From contig NZ_JBETXJ010000002.1 of NCBI RefSeq assembly GCF_040427915.1, positions 1,302,001 through 1,366,000 of the forward strand: 64,000 nucleotides of DNA, given 5' to 3'. The translations under genes were made by a program, and so were the position numbers. Positions 18,933 to 27,036 of the stretch are shown here, in pieces (position 1 is the stretch's first letter; the number at the start of each line of letters is the position of its first letter). The stretch comes from Gardnerella vaginalis (GTDB taxonomy: Bacteria > Actinomycetota > Actinomycetes > Actinomycetales > Bifidobacteriaceae). The notes beneath the pieces are model-generated. The model had not been told where the DNA came from, searched no databases, and saw only the letters and a program-made list of their open reading frames with translations.

Positions 18933-19973
18933 ATGAATCAAGAAAATCTTGAAGAATTGTCTAACAAAGTTGATTTGTTAACTAATAACAATTTAGTCGG
19001 TAATAATAAGTCAGCAAAATCTGATTCTTCACGTGAGAAGACTATTAACGGCACCCATGATGCTTTGGGCGATATAAATCGTCGTACTGGCAGAAATATG
19101 CCTCAAGCTATAGCAACTGCAGCTTTATTGGTTGCTGTGATTATCGCTTGTCTTGTAATTAGCATAGATGCTTTTGTTATTCTTTTAACTATTTTTATGG
19201 TCCTCGCGTTGTGGGAGTTGCATGTAGATTTTGCTACCGCAGGTTTTAGGATTCCATTTCTGGTATTGTCTATTTGTTCTGTAATCACTATTCTTTCTGC
19301 TTTTTATGCAAGATGGCATGCTGTTGCTATGGCAAGTGGCATAACAGCGTCATTGCTTTTAACTGTTGTTTTTGCTACATTGAATAGCACTGTTTCTCAA
19401 AGGACTTTGCGCGCTGTAGAAAAAAAGCTTCAGCATCCTACATTATCTAAAAGTGCAAAGGCAAATACTTTCACTAATACGGCAGTCTCATTATTTGTTG
19501 TATTGTATATTCCTTTGCTTGCCTCGTGCATTGTTTTGTCTTTAACAAATACTAAGTATGCTATAGCGCATGCGATGCTGCTTGTGTTTCTACCAGCTTT
19601 AAGCGACACTGGTGGTTTGTTTGCTGGTGCGTGGCTTGGTAAGCATAAGCTCTCTCCCCGTATTTCTCCTAAGAAATCAATAGAGGGTCTTTTAGGGTCA
19701 ATGCTTTTTGCTTTGATAGGTGCTTACGCTATCATATCCGGCTTCTATGGATCTTCTTGGATAAAATTCTGGTGGATGCCAGCAATAATGGGTGTTGCAT
19801 CAGGCATGGTTGGTACCTTTGGTGATTTATGTGCTTCAATGCTTAAAAGGGATATTGGTATTAAGGATATGGGGCATTTGCTTAAAGGCCACGGTGGCGT
19901 TTTAGATAGAGTGGATTCTATTTTGCTTTGTGCGCCTGTTCTTATGGCGTTGATTAAGGTTGTAGGGTTCTAA
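18933..19973 (+). CDS. cdsA: Phosphatidate cytidylyltransferase (CDP-DAG synthase)
   Basis: 346 residues: a soluble N-terminal stretch of about 60 residues, then about eight membrane segments. It converts phosphatidate and CTP to CDP-diacylglycerol. The family signature near the C-terminus is clear: SMLKRDIGIKDMGHLLKGHG then GVLDRVDS, with the Asp pair and Lys used for metal and CTP binding. It follows frr by 34 bases, the common bacterial arrangement. The ATG is preceded only by a weak SD. pgsA, which uses its product, lies 2 kb downstream. Confidence 0.95.
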   Translation: MNQENLEELSNKVDLLTNNNLVGNNKSAKSDSSREKTINGTHDALGDINRRTGRNMPQAIATAALLVAVIIACLVISIDAFVILLTIFMVLALWELHVDFATAGFRIPFLVLSICSVITILSAFYARWHAVAMASGITASLLLTVVFATLNSTVSQRTLRAVEKKLQHPTLSKSAKANTFTNTAVSLFVVLYIPLLASCIVLSLTNTKYAIAHAMLLVFLPALSDTGGLFAGAWLGKHKLSPRISPKKSIEGLLGSMLFALIGAYAIISGFYGSSWIKFWWMPAIMGVASGMVGTFGDLCASMLKRDIGIKDMGHLLKGHGGVLDRVDSILLCAPVLMALIKVVGF

Positions 19974-20063
19974 TTTATAGGTAATATTTTAGATATTAAT
20001 CGTTTGTTTTGTCATAAAACCATTACAAGTAACCGTCATGGTTTTCTACTAACATGAGGACTT

Positions 20064-20999
20064 ATGACGATTTGTTCTATTCCTAGTCCTAGTATTTCTC
20101 AGATTACATTAGGACCTATCACGTTAAGATTTTATGCTTTATCAATTCTTGCCGGTGCACTTGTTGCAATGTGGATTACCACTCGCAGATGGAAACGAGA
20201 AGGCGGAGATTTTAATCAGATATTAGATGTTGCACTGGTTAGTCTTCCGTCAGGAATAGTTGGAGCACGTCTTTATCATGTTATTACCACTCCTGAAAAG
20301 TTCTTTGGACCTAAGGGAGATTTGTTGGAGATATTTAGGATTTGGAATGGTGGCTTAGGAATCTGGGGAGGAGTAATCCTAGGATCTATTGCTGCAAGCG
20401 CACTGTGTGCCTATAAAAAATATCCAATAAGCTTGCTTGCAGATGCCGCTGCACCTAGTTTGCTTATTGCACAAGGTATAGGGCGGTTAGGTAATTGGTT
20501 TAACCAAGAGCTTTATGGTGCTCCAACTACTTTGCCATGGGGCCTAAAACTTAATTATTCTGCTGCAAATGCTATAGGGCACAGTGAAAGTTGCTACGAT
20601 GGTCTCACATGCCCAGAGGGTACTCTGTTTCACCCTACTTTCTTATATGAAATGATTTGGAATTTTGTTGGAGCAGCTTTGCTTATTTCTTTCGGCAAAG
20701 TTCTTAAGCAAAAACTTAAATCTGGATCTGAGTTTGTTCTTTACGTAATGTGGTATACAGCAGGAAGAATGTGGATTGAGTCTTTAAGGATCGATTTTTC
20801 GCATACTTTCCTTGGAGTAAGAATTAACGTATGGGTTTCTATAGTTATATTTATTATTTCAATTATTGTTTTTATGATTTTGCAGAATAGCCACAGGTCA
20901 AGAACAGATCTTGTGAATCGTCTTATTGATATAACTGCAGATGAACGTGAACGCGAATCTCAATCTAATTCAAATATTAAAACAAAAAGATTATCCTAA
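20064..20999 (+). CDS. lgt: Prolipoprotein diacylglyceryl transferase
   Basis: 311 residues, about seven membrane segments. It transfers diacylglycerol from phosphatidylglycerol to the lipobox cysteine of prolipoproteins. The Lgt signature GRLGNWFNQELYGAPT is near residue 142 (classically GRxGNxxNxExxG), preceded by IWNGGLGIWGGVI. HPTFLYE matches the conserved HPxxLYE segment. The C-terminal tail after residue 285 is polar. The substrate-binding protein at 35.7-36.5 kb carries a lipobox this enzyme would use. A GAGG SD lies upstream. Confidence 0.96.
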   Translation: MTICSIPSPSISQITLGPITLRFYALSILAGALVAMWITTRRWKREGGDFNQILDVALVSLPSGIVGARLYHVITTPEKFFGPKGDLLEIFRIWNGGLGIWGGVILGSIAASALCAYKKYPISLLADAAAPSLLIAQGIGRLGNWFNQELYGAPTTLPWGLKLNYSAANAIGHSESCYDGLTCPEGTLFHPTFLYEMIWNFVGAALLISFGKVLKQKLKSGSEFVLYVMWYTAGRMWIESLRIDFSHTFLGVRINVWVSIVIFIISIIVFMILQNSHRSRTDLVNRLIDITADERERESQSNSNIKTKRLS

Positions 21000-21053
21000 A
21001 ATATTCTTAAATATATAGTTATTTTGTTTTTCTAGTCGCTTGCTTTTCTTAGA

Positions 21054-21728
21054 ATGGAACACATGAATATACAAATAGCACCTAGCATTCTTTCTGCAGA
21101 TTTTTGCAATCTTGAAAGAGATCTTGTAGCAATTTCAAATGCTGATCTTGTTCACGTTGATGTTATGGATCATCATTTTGTACCGAATTTAACTTTAGGG
21201 GAGCCTATTGTTAAACGTATTTGCGAGGTAACCGATCTTCCTGTAGATGTTCATTTGATGATTGAGGATCCTGATCGTTGGGCTCCAGAGTATGCAAAAC
21301 TTGGTGCTGATTCTGTGAGCTTCCATATGGGTGCCACTCATGCGCCTGTTCGTCTTGCTCGTCAGCTTCGAGACATGGGTTGCAAAGCTTGTTTTGCAGT
21401 TCGACCAGCTGAGCCAGTTGAACCTATTTTCGATATTCTTGATGAATTCGATATGGTTCTTATTATGACTGTTGAGCCTGGTTTTGGTGGACAGAAGTTC
21501 TTGAGCAATCAAATGGGTAAGGTTCGTCGTTTACGTGATGAAATTACTCGTCGTGGATTGGATACTCATATTCAGGTTGATGGTGGAGTAAGCCCTTCTA
21601 CAGCTGCTATAGTCGCAGAAGCTGGTGCTGATGTGCTGGTTGCAGGATCTGCTGTTTATGGTGCTGAAAATCCATCAGCAGCTATTGATTCTATTCGTAA
21701 TATTGCGCAAGAGGCTTGGCGAGCATGA
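21054..21728 (+). CDS. rpe: Ribulose-phosphate 3-epimerase
   Basis: 224 residues of a TIM barrel that interconverts ribulose 5-phosphate and xylulose 5-phosphate. Motifs: APSILSADF, HVDVMDHHFVPNLTLG with metal-binding His and Asp, VHLMIEDP, MTVEPGFGGQKF and the phosphate-binding VDGGV. A second ATG three codons in (21063) is an equally possible start, since neither has a strong SD. In bifidobacterial relatives xylulose 5-phosphate is the substrate of phosphoketolase, so this step connects to the central fermentative route. Ended by a strong terminator. Confidence 0.96.
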   Translation: MEHMNIQIAPSILSADFCNLERDLVAISNADLVHVDVMDHHFVPNLTLGEPIVKRICEVTDLPVDVHLMIEDPDRWAPEYAKLGADSVSFHMGATHAPVRLARQLRDMGCKACFAVRPAEPVEPIFDILDEFDMVLIMTVEPGFGGQKFLSNQMGKVRRLRDEITRRGLDTHIQVDGGVSPSTAAIVAEAGADVLVAGSAVYGAENPSAAIDSIRNIAQEAWRA

Positions 21729-21735
21729 AACTTTT

Positions 21736-21773
21736 ATTGGGGCATTTTTAGAATAATGCCCCAATATTTTATT
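21736..21773 (+). terminator. Rho-independent terminator of rpe
   Basis: ATTGGGGCATT (21736-21746) pairs perfectly with AATGCCCCAAT (21755-21765) around an 8-base loop, followed by ATTTTATTT. Confidence 0.88.
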
Positions 21774-21828
21774 TATGCAAAATAGAATACAATTAGTGAA
21801 TCTTTTAAATTGTTTTAAGGAAATTGGT

Positions 21829-22431
21829 ATGGTTAAGTTCGTTTCTAATCAGGAGTACAGTCCTGAAGCACTTGATCGAGTTTTTACTGTACCTAATGTG
21901 ATTAGTTTTCTGCGTATATGTTCAATACCATATCTTGCCATTTTAATTGCGCAAAATAAAATGTGGTTTGCTCTAATTATTCTTGCTATATCTGCTTTTT
22001 CAGATTGCGTTGATGGTTATATTGCTAGAACTTTTAATCAGGTTAGTAAATTAGGGCAAATCTTAGATCCTGTTGCGGATAGGCTTTTAATAGCATGCAG
22101 CATTTTAGCTTTAGCGTTTGCCAAGATTATACCTTGGTGGGCGTTGGCTCTTGTTGTTTTGCGAGACATAATAATGGCTATTTTGATTGTTATTCTTGCA
22201 CAATATGATTATGGACCTTTACCAGTGAACTTCATGGGTAAAACTGGAACAGCATTATTGATGGTTACTATCGTATTATTTATGATTGTTTATGCTGTTG
22301 CGACTGAACCAATGCTTATTTTGTATGCTGCAGCAATAGCTTGTGCAATTTGGGGAATAACGCTTTACTGGTTTGCTGGAGTGTTGTATTGCATTCAAGC
22401 TTATAAGTTATTAATAAAAAAGTTTAAATAA
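21829..22431 (+). CDS. pgsA: CDP-alcohol phosphatidyltransferase, PgsA type
   Basis: 200 residues from the ATG at 21829, preceded by AAGGAAA. An ATG at 21775 would open immediately behind the rpe terminator and lacks an SD. It probably makes phosphatidylglycerol phosphate from CDP-diacylglycerol and glycerol 3-phosphate. The CDP-alcohol signature D-x2-DG-x2-AR-x8-G-x3-D-x3-D is complete: SDCVDGYIARTF then GQILDPVADR, near residues 60-85. Several membrane segments follow. The gene starts the actinobacterial cluster pgsA-DUF881-sbp-DUF881-FHA-merR. Confidence 0.93.
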   Translation: MVKFVSNQEYSPEALDRVFTVPNVISFLRICSIPYLAILIAQNKMWFALIILAISAFSDCVDGYIARTFNQVSKLGQILDPVADRLLIACSILALAFAKIIPWWALALVVLRDIIMAILIVILAQYDYGPLPVNFMGKTGTALLMVTIVLFMIVYAVATEPMLILYAAAIACAIWGITLYWFAGVLYCIQAYKLLIKKFK

Positions 22432-22474
22432 GGATTATACGTATTATAAACTGGTTTGAATAACGGACATATTT

Positions 22475-23506
22475 ATGGTGCAAAAGACTTCTAATCTAAA
22501 TCATGGTGTGAATGACACTGATCATAGTGTTATTCCAGAGTCTTTTCCTGCTCCAACCGTTATCTTATTTTCAAAACGCAGAGCAGTTTTTTCCAAATCA
22601 GTGTTTGCTCTTGGTCCTCATCATGTGACTACTTCAAGTTATAACTTTTCTAACCACAATGAAAAAAGACGTCGTATTGAAGACTATTCATTACGCTTAA
22701 TCGATGATTTGAGCAATAGACCAGTGGATCCTCTTTTTATGGATTCCCGTCTTAATAAGCAGAATGTTAGTAAGATTAATATTTGGATTACTAGAATAAT
22801 TGTTTTTATTATTTGTGTTGCTCTTGGCACTGTGGGAAGTCAATTTGTGCAAAAATTGCATACGGATTCTCGTAAAGCCATACGTTTATCGCTAGCTAAC
22901 GAGCTTACTTCTCGCACGAGTCGTTTTGACAATCTTGTTAAAGATGTGACTAGATTGCGTACGAGTGTAGATCGTGAGTCAAAAAGGATTAATACTCCTT
23001 ATGAAAATCAAGTTGATAAATCTGACAATATGACGAATGGTACACATGGCGTTATAGGGTCTGGAATTGTTTTAACTATTGCTAATCCTATTTCTACAAA
23101 CAATGACGTTTCTAGCGGTAATATTCCTAGAGAAATGGCTAAGGGAGCAAGAATTAGGGTTGTTACCGATAGAGATATTCAGATTTTTGTTTCTATTCTT
23201 TGGGATGCAGGTGCAGAAGCAATATCAATAAACGGTCATAGAATTGGCGCTCAAACGTCAATCCGTACTGCTGGGTCAACTATTCTTATAGGTGTTAATC
23301 AGACTCAAAGCCCTTATACGATTGAGGCTATTGGAGATAGTTCTAGTCTTATCGAAAAGTTAAATTCTCAAAAGCGCTCTCCGTGGTTTGTTTCTCTTAG
23401 CGATGCAGGTATTAATCCGCAAATTTCTAAGTCAAATGCGCTTAGACTTTCCGCTGCTGGAACTGGTGAAATTAATTTTGCAAAAGAATTATTGAGTAGG
23501 AGATAG
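22475..23506 (+). CDS. DUF881 family membrane-anchored protein (first copy)
   Basis: 343 residues. A polar cytoplasmic stretch of about 105 residues precedes a single membrane segment (about 108-125), then a short coiled region and a C-terminal extracytoplasmic DUF881 domain. The domain is recognisable by GSGIVLTIANP, a FVSILWDAGAEAISINGHRI segment and SPYTIEAIGD. The family's function is not established. Its fixed place beside pgsA, sbp and a second DUF881 gene in actinobacteria suggests a cell-envelope or division role. The cytoplasmic N-terminal extension is longer than in most relatives I know of. Confidence 0.85.
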   Translation: MVQKTSNLNHGVNDTDHSVIPESFPAPTVILFSKRRAVFSKSVFALGPHHVTTSSYNFSNHNEKRRRIEDYSLRLIDDLSNRPVDPLFMDSRLNKQNVSKINIWITRIIVFIICVALGTVGSQFVQKLHTDSRKAIRLSLANELTSRTSRFDNLVKDVTRLRTSVDRESKRINTPYENQVDKSDNMTNGTHGVIGSGIVLTIANPISTNNDVSSGNIPREMAKGARIRVVTDRDIQIFVSILWDAGAEAISINGHRIGAQTSIRTAGSTILIGVNQTQSPYTIEAIGDSSSLIEKLNSQKRSPWFVSLSDAGINPQISKSNALRLSAAGTGEINFAKELLSRR

Positions 23507-23517
23507 GAAAATAGGTT

Positions 23518-23850
23518 ATGACAGCTGTTCTTGGATTGATTTTAGGTGCTCTTATTGGGATTGTTGTACATCCTGATATTCCAGTAGTTATTCAACCGTA
23601 TCTGCCGATTATGGTTCTTGCAGCTTTGGACGCTCTGCTTGGAGCTGCAAGAGCTTATTTTGAGCGTAGTTTCTCTGATAAGGTGTTTGTTATTTCATTC
23701 TTTTCGAATGTTATTGCTGCTACTCTTTTAGTTTTACTCGGAAATCAACTTGGAGTTGGAGCACAATTGCAAACTGCTGTTATTGTTGTATTAGGAATAC
23801 GAATCTTCTCTAACGTTTCTGCAATACGTCGTTTTATATTTAGAGGTTGA
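23518..23850 (+). CDS. sbp: Small membrane protein, DUF1290/Sbp family
   Basis: 110 residues, three to four hydrophobic segments. The start TAVLGLILGALIGIVVHPDIPV and the central AALDALLGAARAYFERSFSDKVFVISFF are typical of the small basic protein (Sbp, DUF1290) family found between two DUF881 proteins. Its role is unknown. It lies 11 bases after one DUF881 gene and 1 base before the next, so the three are surely co-transcribed and probably function together. Confidence 0.85.
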   Translation: MTAVLGLILGALIGIVVHPDIPVVIQPYLPIMVLAALDALLGAARAYFERSFSDKVFVISFFSNVIAATLLVLLGNQLGVGAQLQTAVIVVLGIRIFSNVSAIRRFIFRG

Positions 23851-23851
23851 T

Positions 23852-24754
23852 ATGCGTCATCCATTTTCTAATGCATCAAAAAATAGCATAAAGAACGACA
23901 ATTTAGACGATACTTTTGATAAAAATGTTGACAAAAATATTGATAAAAATATTGACAATATCGTCAGAAAATTGCATCGTCAGCATGCTAAAGATCGCGA
24001 AAGTGACCGTACACAAACAGGTTCTTTCCCGATTGTTAAACGAAAAAATAAGCCTTCATTGCAAGGTCATATTACGCGTACGCGTATTTTAACTGGCTTA
24101 CTTGTTATGCTTCTTTGCGCATTGCTTGGATTTGCTTATATGATTCAAATTAATAGAAGTACACTTGTGTATCAGACGATGAGTGAGGATGAGCTTACTC
24201 GTTTAATTACAGAAACTAATTCGCAAATACAAAATCTAGAGCAGCGAAAGTTTGAGTTAACTAGCCAGCTTAATTCTTTAAAAGCGTCTGTTAACAAACA
24301 AGAGGAAGCTGCTAGAATTGCTAAGCAGAATTCTCAGACTAGTGGTTTAATATCTGGTCGTCTTCCAGCTGTTGGTAAGGGAGTAATTATTCACATTACT
24401 GCTGGAGAAAAAGAGCGTGTGGATGCTGCTACAATGTTTCAACTGCTCGAAGAGCTTCGTAATGCTGGAGTTGAGGTTATGTCTGTTAACGACATACGTA
24501 TAGTGACTTCTAGCTATATTTCTGACACTAAGCATGGGTTATTGTGTGATGCAATTGAGATTAATCCTCCATACGTTGTTAAAGCTATTGGCGAACCACA
24601 GAACTTGCAAAACGCCGTAAACATTGCTGGGGGAGTTGGATCTAGATTAAAAGTTAAATTCGGTGCTTCCGTATATGTTTCAACGCCTGAAGAGGTCGAA
24701 ATTCGCTCGACACGCGAACCAAAACAGTATCAATATGCAAAACCAGTCGAATAA
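23852..24754 (+). CDS. DUF881 family membrane-anchored protein (second copy)
   Basis: 300 residues. An N-terminal cytoplasmic region of about 75 residues contains a short tandem peptide repeat (DKNV/DKNI, residues about 23-34). Then come one membrane segment (about 76-97), a predicted coiled coil (ETNSQIQNLEQRKFELTSQL) and the DUF881 domain with GKGVIIHITAG, MFQLLEELRNAGVEVMSVNDIRI and PPYVVKAIGEPQNL. It is a paralogue of the gene at 22.5-23.5 kb. The coiled coil suggests it dimerises, perhaps with that paralogue. Function unknown. Confidence 0.85.
   Translation: MRHPFSNASKNSIKNDNLDDTFDKNVDKNIDKNIDNIVRKLHRQHAKDRESDRTQTGSFPIVKRKNKPSLQGHITRTRILTGLLVMLLCALLGFAYMIQINRSTLVYQTMSEDELTRLITETNSQIQNLEQRKFELTSQLNSLKASVNKQEEAARIAKQNSQTSGLISGRLPAVGKGVIIHITAGEKERVDAATMFQLLEELRNAGVEVMSVNDIRIVTSSYISDTKHGLLCDAIEINPPYVVKAIGEPQNLQNAVNIAGGVGSRLKVKFGASVYVSTPEEVEIRSTREPKQYQYAKPVE
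23918..23953 (+). repeat. Three 12-bp tandem repeats inside the second DUF881 gene
   Basis: GATAAAAATGTT, GACAAAAATATT and GATAAAAATATT follow one another and encode DKNV-DKNI-DKNI. Unit gain or loss would stay in frame. Confidence 0.85.
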
Positions 24755-24772
24755 GAAGGTAAAATAGCAATT

Positions 24773-25213
24773 ATGACTGAACCGATTCCTACTGCTGGCG
24801 AAACAACCATTATTGGTATGCCAGCTATTACCATTCCAATAAACTCTAATGCAGATCGTCCTCTTAGGCAGGATGATTTAGATACTATAGCAAAGCTGCT
24901 TCCTGGTACTGCCTTGCTTATTTCTACACGTGGAGCAGTTTCTGGATCGCGTTATTTACTAGATGAGGACGTCGTGTCTGTTGGACGAGATTCTAGAGCT
25001 GATATTATGCTAGACGATTCTACTGTTTCTAGAGCTCATGCTGTTTTTCGTAGAAATGGTACTGTTTTTAGCATTGCTGATGCTGGAAGTCTAAATGGAA
25101 CGTATGTTAATCGTAACCGTGTTGATGAAGCTATTCTTCATAATGGTGACGAAATTATGATTGGCAAGTTCCGATTAATGTTCTTTACGTGTGACGCTGT
25201 TACTAAACGATAA
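24773..25213 (+). CDS. garA: FHA-domain protein, GarA-like
   Basis: 146 residues. The FHA fold occupies about residues 60-142, with the phosphothreonine-binding SVGRDSRADIMLDDSTVSRAHA and the closing GSLNGTYVNR. An ETT motif at residues 10-12 corresponds to the phosphorylatable Thr pair of mycobacterial GarA, in which phosphorylation makes the FHA domain bind its own tail and stops it from inhibiting 2-oxoglutarate enzymes. Whether those targets exist here is unknown. The stop overlaps the ATG of the MerR gene (TAATG), indicating translational coupling. Confidence 0.88.
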   Translation: MTEPIPTAGETTIIGMPAITIPINSNADRPLRQDDLDTIAKLLPGTALLISTRGAVSGSRYLLDEDVVSVGRDSRADIMLDDSTVSRAHAVFRRNGTVFSIADAGSLNGTYVNRNRVDEAILHNGDEIMIGKFRLMFFTCDAVTKR

Positions 25214-25737
25214 TGACTTTTGAAAACTCTCCTGAAGATAGTGCGTTGGCTGATTCTTTAAAACATGATCATCAACCAACGCAGGGGGAGCTGTTTTCAT
25301 TTTCGGATGATGAAGAGTATTCCACAGGATACCGTGGAAGTGTTGCTATGAATATCGCTGGTATTACATATAGGCAACTTGATTATTGGGCGCGTAAACA
25401 CATAATTGAACCTTCTATTAATCCGTCTCATGGTTCTGGATCTCGTCGTTTATATTCCTTTAAAGACATTGCAATTATGGCTGTTTCTAAGCGACTTTTA
25501 GACGCTGGAGTAAATCTTACTAATGTGACTACTGCTATAGTGTTTTTAAATTGTTTTAGCGTAAAGCATCTCGAAAATATGACTATAATTTGCGATGGAC
25601 AATCTGTTGTTGAATGCGATAGTAATCAGGAAAATATGCGAGATATGCTTGAATGTGGTACAGCTGTTTTTGCTATCGCTGTTGGTCGTATTGTTAAACA
25701 GGTTAAAGCTGATTTAAACTCTGAATTATCTAAGTAA
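25213..25737 (+). CDS. ftsR: MerR-family regulator, FtsR-like
   Basis: 174 residues. A winged-helix MerR DNA-binding domain covers about residues 35-105 (NIAGITYRQLDYWARKHIIEPSI then GSGSRRLYSFKDIAIMAVSKRLLDAG). The C-terminal part is not a known ligand-binding domain. The same position next to garA is occupied in corynebacteria by FtsR, an activator of ftsZ, and in mycobacteria by Rv1828. Function by orthology is an inference. It overlaps the FHA gene by one base and ends the cluster; the next gene is convergent. Confidence 0.8.
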   Translation: MTFENSPEDSALADSLKHDHQPTQGELFSFSDDEEYSTGYRGSVAMNIAGITYRQLDYWARKHIIEPSINPSHGSGSRRLYSFKDIAIMAVSKRLLDAGVNLTNVTTAIVFLNCFSVKHLENMTIICDGQSVVECDSNQENMRDMLECGTAVFAIAVGRIVKQVKADLNSELSK

Positions 25738-25854
25738 ATTTCTTAATATATTTGTATCTTTTATTCCTAAAATATATCTAATCTGACATAACGTACATTA
25801 TCGGGTAAATACTCATATATGTTCTAGCAAGAAAAAACAAATAATATTTCAAAA

Positions 25855-26553
25855 TTATTCAAAATACTCGTTAATGGCATTATTCAAATCAGAAACACTG
25901 TCGATAATACGATAAGCTCCGTGAGCTTTAAGCTCACCAGGCTCGGCATAACCCCAAGAGCAACCCAAACAATCAATATTGCATGCTAAAGCGCCATCAA
26001 CATCCGTCCAACGGTCACCAACCATTAAAGCACGGTCTCGTAAAGGATCGAATCTAATATTTTCAAAAACATAGCGAATAACTTGATCTTTATTAATCCT
26101 AGACATATCTTTGCTAGCACCATAAATACCATCAATCAAGTTTGTCAATCCAAAATGATCACAAATTGGTTTAACTTGATATTCTGGCTTGCAAGATGCA
26201 GTAGCAAGATAATAACCAGACTTTCGTAGCAACTTTAGCTGCTCAGGAATGCCATCATAAACTTTGTTCAAAAAATTCCCCGTAATCATATCACCATTTG
26301 GATTATCAGGATCTATAAAAGTTGCAACTTCGGAATAATATTTCCTATACAATTTAACGCCTTCAGATTGCAATTCTTTAGGCATATGATTCCTCTGAAA
26401 AGATTCAAGTATAGACGGTCCAACAAAACGCAACATTTCAGTATCATCAGGTATTTGCATACCAAGATCAGACATCGCTTTTTTAGCGCAGGCAATAATA
26501 CCAGCATGCGATTGTGTTAAAGTACCATCTAAATCAAGAAGAACAACTTTCAT
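25855..26553 (-). CDS. HAD-superfamily phosphatase (phosphoglycolate phosphatase-like)
   Basis: 232 residues. Motif I is LLDLDGTLTQS, with the nucleophile and acid Asp pair at the N-terminus. A small helical cap follows at about residues 15-95, then motif II with TASCK and motif IV as MVGDRWTDVDGA. The cap type and length match Gph/PgmB-like phosphatases. The physiological substrate (phosphoglycolate, nucleotide or sugar phosphate) cannot be told. An AAGGGA SD precedes the ATG. It lies 45 bases downstream of rbpA and may share its transcript. Confidence 0.9.
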   Translation of the reverse strand: MKVVLLDLDGTLTQSHAGIIACAKKAMSDLGMQIPDDTEMLRFVGPSILESFQRNHMPKELQSEGVKLYRKYYSEVATFIDPDNPNGDMITGNFLNKVYDGIPEQLKLLRKSGYYLATASCKPEYQVKPICDHFGLTNLIDGIYGASKDMSRINKDQVIRYVFENIRFDPLRDRALMVGDRWTDVDGALACNIDCLGCSWGYAEPGELKAHGAYRIIDSVSDLNNAINEYFE

Positions 26554-26598
26554 AACAGCTTATTTCCCTTAGAAGTGTTTTGTTTGTAAAAATAATTC

Positions 26599-26946
26599 TC
26601 ACTCGTAATCAGGAATCCAACCCTCATGATGCATCTTTAAACGCTTATCAAGTAAAGCTTTAAGCTCTTCTTCACTTCTACGCTCTAAAAGCATATCCCA
26701 ATGCGTACGTGCTGGCTTATTAAAATCATCATCTGGCCTGTCTGCATCGCCTTCCTTATGCGCTAATGCACCACAACGGCATTCCCACTCTTCAGGAATT
26801 TCAGCACCTTGAGCAAATGGAAGAATCGTTCTGTGACCTTTAGGACACACATATGCAACATCGTTACGAGCAGCGAAATCAACATTATCGTCGGATTCCA
26901 ATGATTTAGCTCCAATGCTCATTCCACGTAAACTGCGCTCTGCCAT
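26599..26946 (-). CDS. rbpA: RNA polymerase-binding protein RbpA
   Basis: 115 residues. The N-terminus RSLRGMSIGAKSLESD is the basal RbpA tail. A zinc-type core has CPKGH and CRCG. The C-terminal sigma-interaction region contains TPWDML-like RTHWDMLLERRS then LDKRL. RbpA binds sigma-A group factors and stabilises the open complex and is restricted to actinobacteria, which fixes the phylum of this window. The SD is AAGGAG. It stands between helY and the HAD gene. Confidence 0.95.
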   Translation of the reverse strand: MAERSLRGMSIGAKSLESDDNVDFAARNDVAYVCPKGHRTILPFAQGAEIPEEWECRCGALAHKEGDADRPDDDFNKPARTHWDMLLERRSEEELKALLDKRLKMHHEGWIPDYE

Positions 26947-27036
26947 AATATATTATTCTCCTTTTTGTTTTCATTATAAAGCTAGCGAATTGCACGGACG
27001 ATACACAAATGTATACCATGATATATCAATAACATA

